64,000 nt of DNA from Serpula lacrymans var. lacrymans S7.9 (GCF_000218685.1 NW_006763299.1:1380031-1444030), one strand, 5' to 3'. Numbered from the stretch's first letter, positions 28,462-40,265 are shown. The notes: generated from the sequence alone by a model not told the origin. Numbers and translations are program-made.

Positions 28462-30280
28462 TGTCGATGATGAGAACTGCAGTTAGAAAACCACACACAA
28501 AACAAACTAACACACAATCCTCCCAGATTCCACGGAACTTGTTTATGGGCTTTGCCTCCTAGAACAGTGGAGTGGTCTGGTTGTTCGTGGGGTGGTACGT
28601 ATAAAGATCCTTCAAAGTAAAACCCAGAGGTGTATGAGTGTGGGTTTTGAGGAGGAGGGATAGTTGAATTTATAGAAGGATAAGGGGCTTGGTGACGAGT
28701 ATAGACGAGCACTACCTTGCTAATCGTAGCACAAGGTAGGTTTGAGAACAACAAGGATGACGAGGTGACGAGGTTCCCAGTGATAGCAGGCTCCTGACGC
28801 ACAAACTGTAGTGCTCAGAAGAACTCTAATCGAAGGGGATGACAATCACTTTCAAAAAGTGACGAGTGACGATGACAGCAGTTAACAGTGGTAGAAGTGG
28901 GAAGTGTTGTGACCACACTGGATCACAAGTAGCAGAGTAGTGAACTTGAGAGTAGAGAAGAAGTCTGGATTCGAGTTCTTGTTGTTTTTACAAGGTAAAA
29001 TACAGGGGTTTATATAGTAAAAGAGAAGTAGGCTATGCACAGTATAGCTGTGCAAAAAGAATGAGAAAGAATATGAAGGAAGGAATGTACGCTGACAAAT
29101 CCTGCGTAGGTAGTACAGGATAAGATTGTCAAAAAAAGAAAAGAAAGGGATAGAACAATAAATGCTGTGAGTAATGTCACAGGTTTGTACAGCCATAAAG
29201 TAAAGTCCAATAGCAAAAAGAGAGCAGGAAAATCATGATGTCATGGGAAGATGCAGTAAAAAAAAGGCAAAGCAAAACACTATCAGTATCAACACAGTTC
29301 CTTTATTGTCAGTCAGGCATTCTAAAAAAATATGTGTCCATAAAAATGATTCAAAAATCAAAAATAATTGCACTGTAAATGAATGTTCTGCTGAAAAAAA
29401 AGAAACTGGAGCCACCGGTCCACCACCTAGTCCAAATCTGACAGTTCCATGGCCTTACCAATGGACTGGTTGTGTTGGACCACCTGATCAAACGAGGGAG
29501 GGAGAGGAGTAGTTCCAATTTGGAACAAGTGAGTCCCAGGCAGCGTGTGGTAGGTGTAGCTGTAGCGAAGACGATGGACAAATGATAAGTGTACCCAAGT
29601 GAATGGGACAGCGATGAACATGGGCGACGCAAGGGGATGAACCTTCTCCAGCTCAAAAATTACCCACCCACGCTCCAACCAGGCAAGACGAGCGACCGAT
29701 GTTTTGATAGTATATGATGGCAGATCGACGTCATGAAGATGGACCTGTTGCCCTATTTGGACCGGCCGCCGGGGCTTTGCTGATATCAGCAGTGGCACGT
29801 GGTAGTCAACGGATCGGCGACGGAAGCGGATAGGAAGTGGTGACATCAGAAATGGTGGGGGTGCAAAGAAGATGAGGAGGAGGAGGGTGGAGGTGACGAG
29901 GAGGTGAACTAAAATGGGGACCCAGAAACGACCGTCGGGTGAGAATAAAAAGGAGAGGAAGGGGCCCATGGTGGGGCTAGGCAAAGGAAGGGGAGTAAGG
30001 GAAACGACAAAAGCGAGGGCGCAATGCAATGTGTAGCCAGTGGCGACGCGAAAATTTGCCGAAATGCCGAAATGCGGAAAGTACCGGATGGAAAAGCAAA
30101 GGTGAGCGTGACTGGATTGCCTAATAGAGGTGGTGCTGATCAGCCACAAGTTCAAAAAGGGCAATATTAATTACTATTCCACGTGGCACTGTGCCTGTGT
30201 GGCGCAAAGGCGAGTCTTTTTGAATATTCGCTTCGTTATTGACAGCTGTCCATGCTACCAATCAACTTTGGTGCATGACA
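28462..30280 (-). mobile_element. Solo LTR of the E1 family, opposite orientation (1819 bp)
   Basis: Full-length reverse complement of the E1 LTR, from TGTCGATGATG to GGTGCATGACA. At the substitution noticed between the two E1 LTRs it has the 5' LTR base. It has no matching target duplication of its own: the left flank is CCGT and the right flank GCGG. Confidence 0.95.
29427..29969 (-). CDS. LTR-internal ORF, 180-aa predicted membrane protein (solo LTR copy)
   Basis: Third intact copy of the LTR ORF, here with no retroviral genes attached. If it has its own promoter in U3 it could be expressed from this solo LTR; no upstream TATA box is obvious. Confidence 0.45.
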   Translation of the reverse strand: MGPFLSFLFSPDGRFWVPILVHLLVTSTLLLLIFFAPPPFLMSPLPIRFRRRSVDYHVPLLISAKPRRPVQIGQQVHLHDVDLPSYTIKTSVARLAWLERGWVIFELEKVHPLASPMFIAVPFTWVHLSFVHRLRYSYTYHTLPGTHLFQIGTTPLPPSFDQVVQHNQSIGKAMELSDLD

Positions 30281-30492
30281 GCGGGGAAGGCAGGCAAGCT
30301 ATCCTTGATGGGTAGCTGTTTGCTATAGATACAATGAGCAACCAGCACAGTTTATCAGTGAATACCACTTACATTTTCCTTGTTAGCCCATGATTGACAT
30401 GTGGCTTGATACATACCACAGCTACGGCTGCGCACTGAATAGAACCAAGTCAAAAAAGAAGAGGGCGTAAAATAAATTGATGTACTAGTGTG

Positions 30493-31172
30493 TGTAAGGT
30501 CCATTTACATTTTCTTATCTTGTTGATGTCTTGGTTCTCAGACACTTTCTGCATCACACCTCTGGCTCTAGGGCTAGAGGTATCTTTTGCCATCTTGCTT
30601 TTTATAGCCCTAACAGGCTTCCTTAACCATTGTTACCAGTTCCTATTGCAGATCAGAGACTGGGTAGTACTCCCAACCAGCCAGCACAATGGGTAAGGAC
30701 TAGTAGCTGAGATCTTGCCAACCAGCTCCAAGTCCTATTAGTGCCTGGAGATATTAATAGATGCTTTAGTCAGGATTATACCTCATCATGAGGATACAGT
30801 TCCTGAACATGCGTCACAATACTTATTATTAGTACATTCTCTCACCTGCTGATTAATCCCTGAAGTCGTACAATAAGTTATTCTTTTTCTTATTGGATAG
30901 TTTCATCCTCAGACCACTTCTCTTTTCTACCTCCAGTCTGAGAGATAGACAATTAGCTATAAAAACCCTACATACTCATGTATCGTTCTTTAGCTTTTTA
31001 TTACCTGAATAACCTGCTTCACTCCTTATCAGAAACCCTTGAGTTTACTCCCAGTCCTCTACCTGCTATAATCTCTAGCAGCTATTGGCCTCAAACTCAT
31101 TGTGCCTCTTACTCCCTGCAAGTGCAGTTGGAGACGGGTATTGTTTTTGTTATAGTTTAATGTTGCCTCACA
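30493..31172 (+). mobile_element. LTR (~680 bp) related to the one at 46514, no clean TSD
   Basis: It starts TGTAAGG and ends CCTCACA, with GCTATAAAAACC as TATA box. Long blocks (CACACCTCTGGCTCTAGGGC-like, CTCATCATGAGGATAC, CCCTGCAAGTGCAG) match 46514-47214 at about 80%. The flanks (GTGTG and AGGTG) do not match, so a deletion or rearrangement has removed one side. It abuts the Copia relic at 31173. Confidence 0.75.
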
Positions 31173-32367
31173 AGGTGTTGCTGCCATTAGGTAGCAAAAT
31201 TGAGACATTTACTTTTCCTTGTGCATACATGACTTCACCATTTGCTACATTGATAGACATTGGCTCAATAGTTTTGTAGTCATTGAACATGTGACAATGA
31301 GGACAGAAATGGTCTGTGGCACCGCAATCAATTATAGCATTTTGGATGTTGTGGTATGTTGTTTTGTTTGCTGAACCAAAAGGTTCTCGACCAACAACAA
31401 AAGCATAGATGTCTTCATTGTTTTGCTCTGTAGCCACATTAGCCATATTTGCACCAGCAGGTTTGTTCTCATTTTGGTTGTTTGGCTGACCATCCTTTTA
31501 ATTGGTTCTATGCTTAGGTCCTTGACCTTCACGTCCTCCACCTGGTGCATAGCAGTGTTCTGTGGTATGGCCAGTTTTAACGGGGCAATTAGGATTGCCA
31601 CACTTGTATTTCTGATGGCACTCTGCCCTTTGTGCTGACTTTTGCAGTCATTGCAGAGTTGTTTCTGGCTTGGCCTGTTACACCACGGCTGTCAGCCTTG
31701 TCGAATATCTGTCTCTGATATCTGATGAGGATAGTGGATGATTGGTGTTTTGAGCAGTGGTAAGCATGGACAAAATAAGAGGTCAATATGAGTTCAGAAG
31801 TGATGCAAAAACCATGGCCAAATAATCTTTCTCTGCTATTGCTATGCTCATCCCAGCTAATTGTTCTTGCATTTTTAGCATCTCTTGAATATGTGTTTGG
31901 ACGTTTCCATTGTCCTGAAGACTCATATTATGCAAGCGTCAACAAATATCAATTTGCATCATTTTAGGTTTTCCCATCATGCATTTGGCATATTGCAGCC
32001 CAGATTTTAGCAGCCGAGGACTTGTCAAAATTTTGTACGAGGATTTCATCGTGAATGGTAGAGAATAGTTGTTGAATAACGAGGCACTCTCTCTGAGTGA
32101 ATTTGTCAACTCTAGTCTCATAGTTCTCTATGTCCTCTTCCTTTAGAGTGGTGCCGTCAGATTTTGTTGCAACATCATTAGGGTCTCTAGTGTATTCAAG
32201 GAGAGGTGGTTTGTTTGCAGTTCCAGACAAATGCCTTGAAAGGCCTTGAGCACCAACAGCAATTGCTATGCATGACTTGTATGTAACCCAGTTTGAGCCA
32301 TCCTTGGCTAGTTTTGGTACAGTAAAAGTGGTGGTAGAGGAATTATCTGGTAAGCTAGCTGGACTCA
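31173..32367 (-). pseudogene. Copia-type Gag-protease relic (Copia-2)
   Basis: From ATG 32367 on the minus strand: MSPASLPDNSS..., VPKLAKDGSNWVTYKSCI (Gag N-terminus), then in other frames SLQDNGNVQTHIQEMLKMQEQ (Gag middle), a zinc-knuckle segment KCGNPNCPVKTGHTTEHC, and protease AIIDCGATDHFCP near 31330-31290. Everything after protease is missing at the 30493-31172 LTR junction. Frameshifts and stops show decay. Just upstream of the ATG, GGTTATGAGTCC resembles the half-tRNA-Met primer-binding site of Copia elements. Confidence 0.8.
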
Positions 32368-32379
32368 TAACCTGTTGAG

Positions 32380-32575
32380 TATCACAACACAATGGGATCC
32401 GCACCCGTGTACAGTGATTCTGGACCTTCTGGGCATGCAACCAATCAGTATGCTTTCCAAGTACGCCTTGGTAGCTTAGTTGGTAAAGCACCAGACCATG
32501 AAAGCTGGAGTCCCAGGTTCAAGCCCTGGCCAATGCATGTTTTCTCATACTATAAACAAATGTCATAATTTGTCA
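32380..32575 (+). repeat. 196-bp dispersed element with tRNA-like segment, copy 1 (TSD TTGAG)
   Basis: It matches 48435-48630 over its whole length with only a few differences. TTGAG is duplicated at 32375-32379 and 32576-32580. Positions about 32465-32536 fold like a tRNA: a 6/7-bp acceptor (GCCTTGG with CCAATGC), D stem GCTT/AAGC, anticodon stem CCAG/CTGG, and a T arm with B box GGTTCAAGCCC. TTTT follows directly, as in Pol III terminators. The anticodon loop is irregular, so a functional tRNA is unlikely. A SINE or a small LTR-derived element is possible. Confidence 0.7.
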
Positions 32576-32580
32576 TTGAG

Positions 32581-33965
32581 TTAAGAACTATTGGGAGAAA
32601 AAACTAAGGTAAGATCAGTAAGTGTTGTCATAAGGGAATATTATAGTATCATACCTCAGTCCTGTAACAAGAAGACTGAGGTTTGCAAACAAGGCAATTG
32701 CGAGTTTTCAGAAAGAACTGTGGGAAAGTAAGTGACCATTATGTAAACAGTAAAAAAGGCGCAAAGTAGAACAGGCAATCAGCATGTTCTAGTTAGAGAG
32801 AAAAGAAAGAAAATAGTATATGTGTATTGTAGAGTAACTATGATGTTTCTAATAGCTAACACAGAGACCTCTGCCACCATAACCCTTATGGCTCTTCCCA
32901 GCAGGCCCATCAGCTTGAAGAGGATTGAAACAACTCTGCGGAGCAGAGCAGCTGCACCTTGCTCAACATGCAAAACTGACACACCCTCATCATTGTAATC
33001 TATAGCATGGTCATAGCCTAGCCATCCAGGACAAAGATACAAAAACTTACCAAGGGGATGGGAACAGAATGAACTATCATGGTACAAAATTCATTCACCA
33101 ACTCCTGTTGGTTTAATAACTTGGTTTTTTGGGTAAATTGCCAATCTGCCAAGGGCACATTTGTGGAGTCCGCTAATGTGTTGTCACACCATGCTCTTAC
33201 TGTACATGGGTTATCTCTTCAAAGGATGTGTTTCTACATATTCTCCATGGTTTTTTGTACCGGAGATTTATCCTATACATTTTTTAGACCATTAGGTTGA
33301 TGGGGGTGATCAGATCCCATTTATATGTTATGTTTCAGGGTGTTGATAACCCAAAAACCTTTTAAATACTGTGATTTGACTGTTCTTTTGTAGTTACAAG
33401 CTGTATCTTTGTATTTTACCTCTAAATGCTTCAAGGGCCGAATTGGTAGCATAAATAAGTACTCAGATCATGGATTCCAGGTTTGATGGAGCAGTGTTAT
33501 GCTTATGATAATGGATTTTGCATCTCTGTGCTGTTTTGCAACTCTGGTCAGAGCTTTTAGTCTGTGGCTGTAGATGATAATGTAAATTCAAGCATGTCGC
33601 ATTGGTCCCTTGGGCTATACAGTTCTTCTGAGCCTACTGAAATGCTCTACTGAAAAGTTCATTGTGATTTGGGTTGGGTCCAGCCCCGGAGGACCATTTT
33701 ATTTTATTTTATCATATCAGATCATCTCCACCTCCCTAGGATGGGTAGAAGCCCGGCATGGTTCGTCCATCACTGTCTCGCATAGACTAACTTCTATGCG
33801 CACCTCACTTCTCGCTTAGAATATCGTCTTTGTAATGATGACGGTACTGCTGATAAATGTTGGTCCTTCTCTTTGTAATGCTAACGCCTAACGGCACCGC
33901 TGATCCGTCCTTTGTACCTTCTCCTAGCCATCAATGATCGATGATCGGAAGAGGAGGGAAACTGC
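32581..33965. other. Stretch without a supported gene
   Basis: It may begin with the 5' LTR of the Copia-2 relic, since on the minus strand CTCAACA directly precedes the putative primer site. A 102-codon minus-strand frame (33087-32779) has no recognisable domain. At about 33432-33492 a degenerate tRNA-like sequence (GAATTGGTAGC...CCAGGTTTGATGG) resembles the tRNA-like part of the 196-bp element. Nothing else is callable. Confidence 0.35.
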
Positions 33966-34005
33966 ATTTACAGAGTAAATGCATACTGTGACCCACCCGG
34001 CAGAC

Positions 34006-34011
34006 ATATAT
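34006..34011 (+). promoter_or_regulatory. TATA box of GST copy 2
   Basis: CATATATAGG lies 56-61 bp before the ATG at 34067. The corresponding sequence ahead of GST copy 1 (CATATTTAGG, about 60) is weaker. Confidence 0.5.
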
Positions 34012-34066
34012 AGGACGTCCTCTGGTAGACTCTCAACAAACGACAATCGACCCACATCGTCTACTC

Positions 34067-34868
34067 ATGTCTCAACCAATTATACTATACGATATCCCAC
34101 GCACAGGGCCCGTAAAAGCCTTGTCTGGTAACATGTTCAAAGTAAGGTGAGTAGCGCAATCAAACCCATCATTAATAGCCTGACTTACATGTTTGCTGTC
34201 ATAGGTACACACTTGCCTACAAAGGCTTAGCCTTCAAATCCGTCTGGGTTGAATCACAGGATATCGAAGAGCGGATGAAAGCCATTGGTGCCAAACCTAC
34301 TGGGCTTAAACCTGACGGAAGTGATTTCTACACTCTCCCTGTTATCCAGGACCCTTCCACAGGTGCCATTGTCTCCGACTCTTTCACCATCGCAGAATAC
34401 CTCGAGGAAACGTATCCATCCACCCCCACCATCTTCCCCCATGGTAGCCAGGCCCTCATCAGTACCTTTGATTCCACTTTCATGCAGGGTATACGCCCGA
34501 TGTTCCCGTTGGTACTTACCGCAGTCCACGCGAGGATATTACCCACAAACGTGCCATACTTCAGGCAAAGTACCGAGATGAGAGTTGGTATGACGCTGGA
34601 GGAAATTTCACCCGAAGGTCCGAAACGCGAACAGCACTGGAAGAATGCCAAGGATTTTCTTGGGGTCATTGACGGATGGTATTCGAAAAGCGACGGTGAA
34701 CGGATCATGGGGGATACGTTTTCGTACGCAGATATCATTGTGGGTGGGTGGATCAGGTGCTTTAGTGGGTTGTTCGAAGGGGAGAAATGGGAGGAGATCA
34801 GTACTTGGCACGGCGGACGCTGGGGTAGACTCCTCGAAGAGGTCAACAAGTATCCTATTCTAGCCTGA
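34067..34868 (+). CDS. Glutathione S-transferase, GSTFuA type, copy 2
   Basis: Exons 34067-34146 and 34205-34868 (58-bp GTGAGT...ATAG intron in the same codon as copy 1); 247 residues, fully open. LPVIQDP and the Asp-Ser pair are retained. Differences from copies 1 and 4 cluster in the C-terminal domain (PMFPLVLTAVHARILPTNVPYF), the region that shapes the hydrophobic substrate pocket in this class, so specificity may differ. The donor site is preceded by AAAGTAAG, changing Ala to Val before the split Arg codon. It lies 0.7 kb ahead of a related pseudogene and 1.8 kb ahead of ARP2. Confidence 0.9.
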
Positions 34869-35600
34869 TACATGAACAGCAAGATTCTGTGACTGGATGT
34901 CTACCTTGTTTTACCAATAGCGGATTTTCGGACATTGCATGCGGCCCACAATAGTTCAATGACACTGAAGGATGCCAGCATTCAGTACTATATCAACTCT
35001 CAGTGCACAATCCCGAGGGCCCCACTGGGCCTGTGAAGCGAACGTACGAGAAGGATAAGACCACAATAAATGTGCAGCCAGTATGCACTGCGAGAATCTT
35101 TGATCTGTCTGCGCACCCGCAGATAATGTCTTTTATCTGAGACCCCTTAGAGATTTCCGCTTATTTAAACGCGAACTCTATCTCATTTAATATTATATGC
35201 AGACTCACTATTAACCCCCCCTCGTTGAGCTACTTTAACGGTGATGATAGTCGATCGACATTTTGCGGCTTGCTACCTGATTTGGGAGGGTTCGATGAGA
35301 TACTTATTTTCGGACGCCCATTTTATAATTCAGTCAGGACTTGGAAAGAGTGAGTAGCTGAATCAGCGACGACGTAAAAGTGGTACTTACAAAGCAACAT
35401 GCATTAGTTATCACCATGAATCAGCAACGGCTACTTCTTCGTTGATTATGGTGTTAACTCTCCAAAAAGTATGACCCAACGGGCTTTCGAAGGCAGGGAG
35501 AGAAAAGCATTTCGAAATCTAACCCCATTCAAGGCGCACTTTGCATCAGACGATCAGCACCCACTTCAGACGATCGACACTCACTTCATATCCTCTACGC
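34869..35600. other. Intergenic, GST copy 2 to GST pseudogene
   Basis: About 730 bp with no gene, repeat or RNA seen. The last 100 bp share ACGATCGAC..CTCA-type elements with the other GST promoters. Confidence 0.4.
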
Positions 35601-36394
35601 ATGTCTCAGCCAATTATACTATACGATTTTCCGGGAAAAGTGCCCGGAAAAGCGCTATCTGGCAACATATTTAAAGCAAGGCGAGTACCGAACCCGTCAC
35701 GTCCATGCGATGAACACATTTGACTTGCATGTTTGCTGTTGTAGGTACATCCTTGCCTACAAAGGCTTGTTTTCAAATCTGTCTGGATTGAATCACCCGA
35801 TATTGAAGAACAAATGAAGGCCATTGGCGCCAAACCTACTGGGCACAAGCCTGACGGAAGTGATTTCTACACTCTACCTGTGATTTAGGATCCTTCTACA
35901 GGTGCCGTTGTCTCCGACTCTTTCGCCATCGCAGAATATCTCGAAAAGACATATCCATCCACACCGCTGTCTTCCCCCACAGCACTAAAGTTCTCATCAG
36001 CGTCTTCGATTCCGCTTTCATGCACGCACTGGCCCCTGCATTCCCGGTAACGAACGTCACAGTTGCCCCTAAGTTGTATCCTAGAAGCGAGGAGTACTTT
36101 ATGAAGCAGGCTGAGGCTTGGTTTGGCGTCAGGTGGGAGGATATTTCGCCTGTAGGTCCAAAGCGCGAGGAGGGCTGGAAAAATACCAAGGTGGCCCTTG
36201 TGGTCATCGATGTATGCAAAGAGTGGTGGTAAGTGGTTAATGGGAGATACGTTCTCCTGTGCAGATATCATTGTAGGTGCATGGATGAGGTGCTTCAGCG
36301 TTGCCTTTGATAGGGATCAGTGGGAGGAGATGAGGCCTTGGCATGCTAGGGCAGCATAGTTCAAGAGATGGACAGGTATTCCATTCTGCACTAA
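35601..36394 (+). pseudogene. Glutathione S-transferase pseudogene, copy 3
   Basis: Exon 1 (35601-35680) is intact and ends at the same codon as the other copies, but the intron donor is GC (AAG|GCGAGT) instead of GT. The acceptor is at 35744. Exon 2 has a one-base deletion within KGL.FKS (about 35767), a TAG where GTTATCCAG had CAG (35885-35887), a further deletion around 35960, and broken sequence near 36225-36240. The end matches the family stop at 36392-36394. It is the most diverged copy, so it is an older duplicate in tandem with copy 2. Confidence 0.88.
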
Positions 36395-36716
36395 CGGATG
36401 AGCGATGTAATTCCGTGAACAAAGATATATCTTCTCTGCCTTGTCTTACTGACGCGTAGATCTGCACAATGTACATGATATTACAATCCCGAGTCGATGT
36501 TATCATAAGGCCGCCTGTTGTGTGTCTGGTTCAGTCTGATGTTTTCGGTATGGAGTGCAAAGATGTGCCACCGAAAACAAAGTCCGATAAACACCATCAC
36601 CCAATAATGAGATCAGTTACAGTCGCAGTATAGCATTGACCATAGTACTGCAGTTTGGTGATATTTCTGTGAACCTGGTTTAACAACGATACTCTAACAC
36701 TGTAACTGAAGCTGGA
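36395..36716. other. ARP2 upstream region
   Basis: No gene. It holds the presumed ARP2 promoter; I see no canonical TATA box. Confidence 0.4.
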
Positions 36717-38397
36717 ATGGATCCTGGAACACCACTAGTCGTGGATAATGGAACTGGTGTATGTCTCCATGCAATCCTACCACCACAAGTCCTTCTGATC
36801 CAGTGATTCGCGCAGTTCGTCAAAGTAGGATACGCCGGCTCCAACTTCCCAGAACATGGTACGCTATCCCTTGTGTCACTGAAACAAATCTCCTCTCTTC
36901 TGATCTACTCACCCATCATATCCTCCCATGCACCACAGTATTCCCCTCCATCGTTGGCCGCCCCATATTGCGCGCAGAAGAGCGCGTAGGCTCAGCAGTG
37001 ATCAAAGACATCATGATCGGCGACGAGGCCGCAGAGAATCGTAACTACCTCCAAGTAACGCAACCCATGGAACACGGTATCGTCAAGAACTGGGAAGATA
37101 TGAAACATCTCTGGGACTACACCTTTGACGAGAAGCTCAAAGTCGACCCGCGCGGGCGCAAGGTCCTCCTCACCGAGCCCCCGATGAACCCACGGGTAAA
37201 CAGACAGCGCATGTGTCAGGTGATGTTCGAGGAGTACGGCTTCCAGGGCGTTTACGTCGCCATTCAGGCTGTGTTGACGCTCTATGCGCAAGGTGCGGTG
37301 GGTTCTTCTTTGGGAAATTTTGTCGTAGAGCCGATTTGGGTGAACCGATGTCGTTGATGGCTGATTGGTGGGCTTTTCTTTTGTGTAGGTCTTACGACGG
37401 GTGTTGTCGTTGATTCTGGAGATGGAGTGACACACATCGTCCCGGTGTACGATGGTTTTTCACTTCCTCATTTGACGCGCCGTTTGGATATCGCTGGACG
37501 AGACGTAACGCGCTACCTGATCAAACTACTGCTGATGCGTGGCTATGCATTCAACCGTACCGCCGACTTTGAAACCGTCCGAGAGATCAAAGAGAAACTG
37601 TGTTATGTCAGGTGCGTTGTCACCAGGTTAAAGTCCAGACATCATGTTCACGATCTGGTCATGATCAATGTGTCGTTTGATCTAGCTACGATTTAGACCT
37701 TGATCAGAGACTATCAGAAGAAACCACAGTTTTGGTAGAAAATTATACGGTATGTAACACAATTTGTTTTCCTTCTTCTCAGCAATGGTAGTGACTTTCA
37801 TGTACCGTAGCTGCCCGACGGACGGACGATCAAAGTGGGCTCTGAACGCTTCGAGGCACCTGAATGTATGTTCCAACCTCATCTCGTCGATATCGAACAG
37901 CCTGGCGTAGCAGGTAATTCTCCACTCCTTCGTCTCTCGGAGTTATTCAGTCAAGAGACTTATATCGTTCATAGAAATGTTATTCCAAACGATTCAGAAC
38001 GCAGCACGTGATATTCGCACAGAACTATACAAACACATCGTGCTTTCAGGCGGCTCTAGTATGTATCCTGGACTGCCCAGCCGTCTAGAGAAGGAGATGA
38101 AACAGCTTTACCTCACCCATGTACTCAACGGTGATCCAGAAAGACTGAACGTGAGTTACTATAATTTATTTGCCATTTTGCTCTCTCTTATGATGGCGTG
38201 GCTCTTTGCGACATGATATAATCTAGAAATTCAAAATCAAGATCGAAGATCCTCCACGCCGGAAACACATGGTCTTCCTTGGAGGGGCAGTCCTGGCCGA
38301 CATCATGAAGGGCCGAGAGGAGTTCTGGATATCGAGAGAAGAGTGGTTCGAACAGGGTATCGGCTCTCTCGACAAACTGGGACGTGGAGAAAACTAG
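36717..38397 (+). CDS. ARP2: Actin-related protein 2 (Arp2/3 complex subunit)
   Basis: Eight exons, all with GT-AG introns and consistent phases: 36717-36758, 36816-36858, 36939-37292, 37389-37611, 37686-37749, 37811-37913, 37975-38150, 38227-38397; product 391 residues (animal Arp2 is 394). The actin-fold nucleotide motifs are present: VVDNGTG (phosphate loop 1), [19 protein letters not shown] (phosphate loop 2) and [12 protein letters not shown] (adenosine motif). Arp2-specific stretches include [27 protein letters not shown] and [21 protein letters not shown]. The protein nucleates branched actin filaments with Arp3 and ARPC1-5 at endocytic patches. The gene looks intact and under normal constraint, in contrast with the surrounding transposons. 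It is followed 142 bp later by a tRNA gene. Confidence 0.96.
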
Positions 38398-38538
38398 AAT
38401 ACGATATCGAACTCACTTATATGTACAGTCGATGTGACGATTAGTGCGAGGTCGCTTGAATGCTTTTTTCCCATTTCTGACAGGTTTCGATTTTGATCAG
38501 GAAGTGGACATATTTGTCTAAATTTAGGTTTTGATATG

Positions 38539-38635
38539 TGCCCCATGGCTGAGTTGGTCACAGCGTCCGACTGTTAAGTTCGAGTTGATCGAGCGGTTCA
38601 TCGGAAGGTCGTGAGTTCGAGCCTCACTGGGGCAG
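38539..38635 (+). tRNA. tRNA-Asn (GTT) with 23-nt intron
   Basis: Acceptor TGCCCCA/TGGGGCA (7 bp), D stem GCTG/CAGC, anticodon stem TCCGA/TCGGA with loop CTGTTAA, T arm GTGAG-TTCGAGC-CTCAC, and discriminator G, as usual for tRNA-Asn. The intron 38577-38599 lies one base 3' of the anticodon, the canonical position. Confidence 0.94.
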
Positions 38636-38639
38636 TTAA

Positions 38640-38647
38640 TTTTTTTT
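38640..38647 (+). terminator. Pol III terminator of tRNA-Asn
   Basis: Eight T residues start 5 bp after the tRNA. Confidence 0.85.
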
Positions 38648-38690
38648 GACCTTTTAACTTTGGTCTGCAGCTCCGAGTGTGTCTGACATT

Positions 38691-38776
38691 AGCTTATATG
38701 CTGAAAATATTCAAGTTTAGCTTTTTCCAGCCAATCAGAACCCTGACAGAACTCCATTATTTTCAGCATATAAGCT
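38691..38776. repeat. 19-bp perfect inverted repeat with 48-bp loop
   Basis: AGCTTATATGCTGAAAATA at 38691-38709 is the exact reverse complement of 38758-38776. No gene is in the loop. It may be a small MITE or hairpin; no target duplication is evident. Confidence 0.75.
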
Positions 38777-40265
38777 TGGCTTAAATGAGCCAATGCCTGC
38801 AGTGAGGGTCTGTTGAAAAAAACACAGTCCAAAGTGACAAAGAGACATGACATGCATGACAGTAGTCTCAAACCCAGAAGCTAGTGCACTGCACTAGCAT
38901 CTGGTGATTTTTGATAGAGGGCACCCCCATTGTGCTACACCTTGCCACTGCCAAGCAGCCAACTTGAATAGCATGGAATATATCTTATAAATACAATTAT
39001 TATCTTATCTCTTAATAATCCCACTATGCGTGGTGGAGCGTTTGGTGAGAACGAAGACAATTGATTTATCTCCACTGTAGACATTGATAGAGTAGCATCA
39101 GACACTGACACTTCTTCTGACAGTGACTCTGAAGCCATGGACCTCCTGCCAATCCAACGGTGACACATGAGAAACCTCAAGAACCAGTTCATCGGCAATC
39201 CTCCTCTCAAATTTTGAGCAGTTCTCACATATATGGGGCTCAACCTACCCCTTCTCTACAACTTCTTAAGCAGGTTAGTGGGGAGTTTTTAAACAGGTTA
39301 GTGGAGAGCAGAGAAGTGATGCTGGCATAAGTGTGTATGGAATAGGTGTTGAGGAGGAAGTGAGGAGTTGGTTTGTGCTGAACAACTGCCTTGGTGCCTT
39401 TTGCAGTGGTCTGCTCCTGTAGTAAGTGTATTATTATTATTATTATTTTTGAATCCATTTATGTGGTCCATCTGTGGAAATATTGTCCCTATGTCAGACC
39501 ATACTGTAGCTCTTGGTACATGTAATGTAAAAATATAATCTATATACTATCCTGAGCATAGAGGTTGTGTGTTGTATATCTTTACCAAAGCACCAGCAAC
39601 CTGACACAACAAGTGTGTCTTGCACTGTTCCTATCACTAATGTGACCAGGCTTGGTTCAGATGGTAGAGGCCAAGCAGTTGATGGAGGCTATTATGAAAG
39701 GTGTTTGAAGGGTGATGGAGTTATGTGCACTTGGTCAGCTAGTGACTAGTGCAGTGGGGTTGGTGGCTCTAAAGGGTTGATTTGAGTGGGGAGACACCAG
39801 AGGAGCCTTGGGGAGGGGGAATGTTTGAGGAGCCTATTGGAGGCTGATAGTGGCCTTGGGGCCGGAGGGGATGCACAACCTGTATCTCAGGTTTGATTGT
39901 TCTCTGAACCTCTCTTTTTCTTCACCTGGGGCTTCAAATTGTGTCATGGAGCCTGCATTAAAAAACCCTCAGCATGGGGGGAAAAGCATGGCCCTCTGCA
40001 CTGCCCTACTTCTTCTAATCCCATCAGTGCACTAGCTCATTGTAGCGGTCCCATTGCTGTCAAGTGAGTTGAGTGGGTTTTTTGTCTTCAGTAATATCAT
40101 ATGTGTTGGGGGGCTGAGTGGTAAAAAGTAATAAGTTTTTAATGGGGGTAAATGGACAATACATCACCTAGTGGTGCCTTTGAGATGTCATGTTGCCTTG
40201 ATAAAATTTAGAGTGTATGAGATGGCTCTGGGGTGGTTGAAGAGGAATAGGAGGGAGTGTGATCA
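38777..40265. other. Stretch without a supported gene; microsatellite at 39429
   Basis: Short frames only. A (TAT)n run lies at 39429-39450; on the minus strand this is an (AAT)n run that could be the 3' tail of the LINE relic at 40266-40900, which would make 39450-40265 its 3' UTR. Confidence 0.35.

Noticed and set aside
32463..32536. Functional tRNA gene
   Set aside because: The anticodon arm has an extra base and a mismatch, the loop lacks a normal T33, and the sequence is part of a 196-bp repeat present elsewhere.
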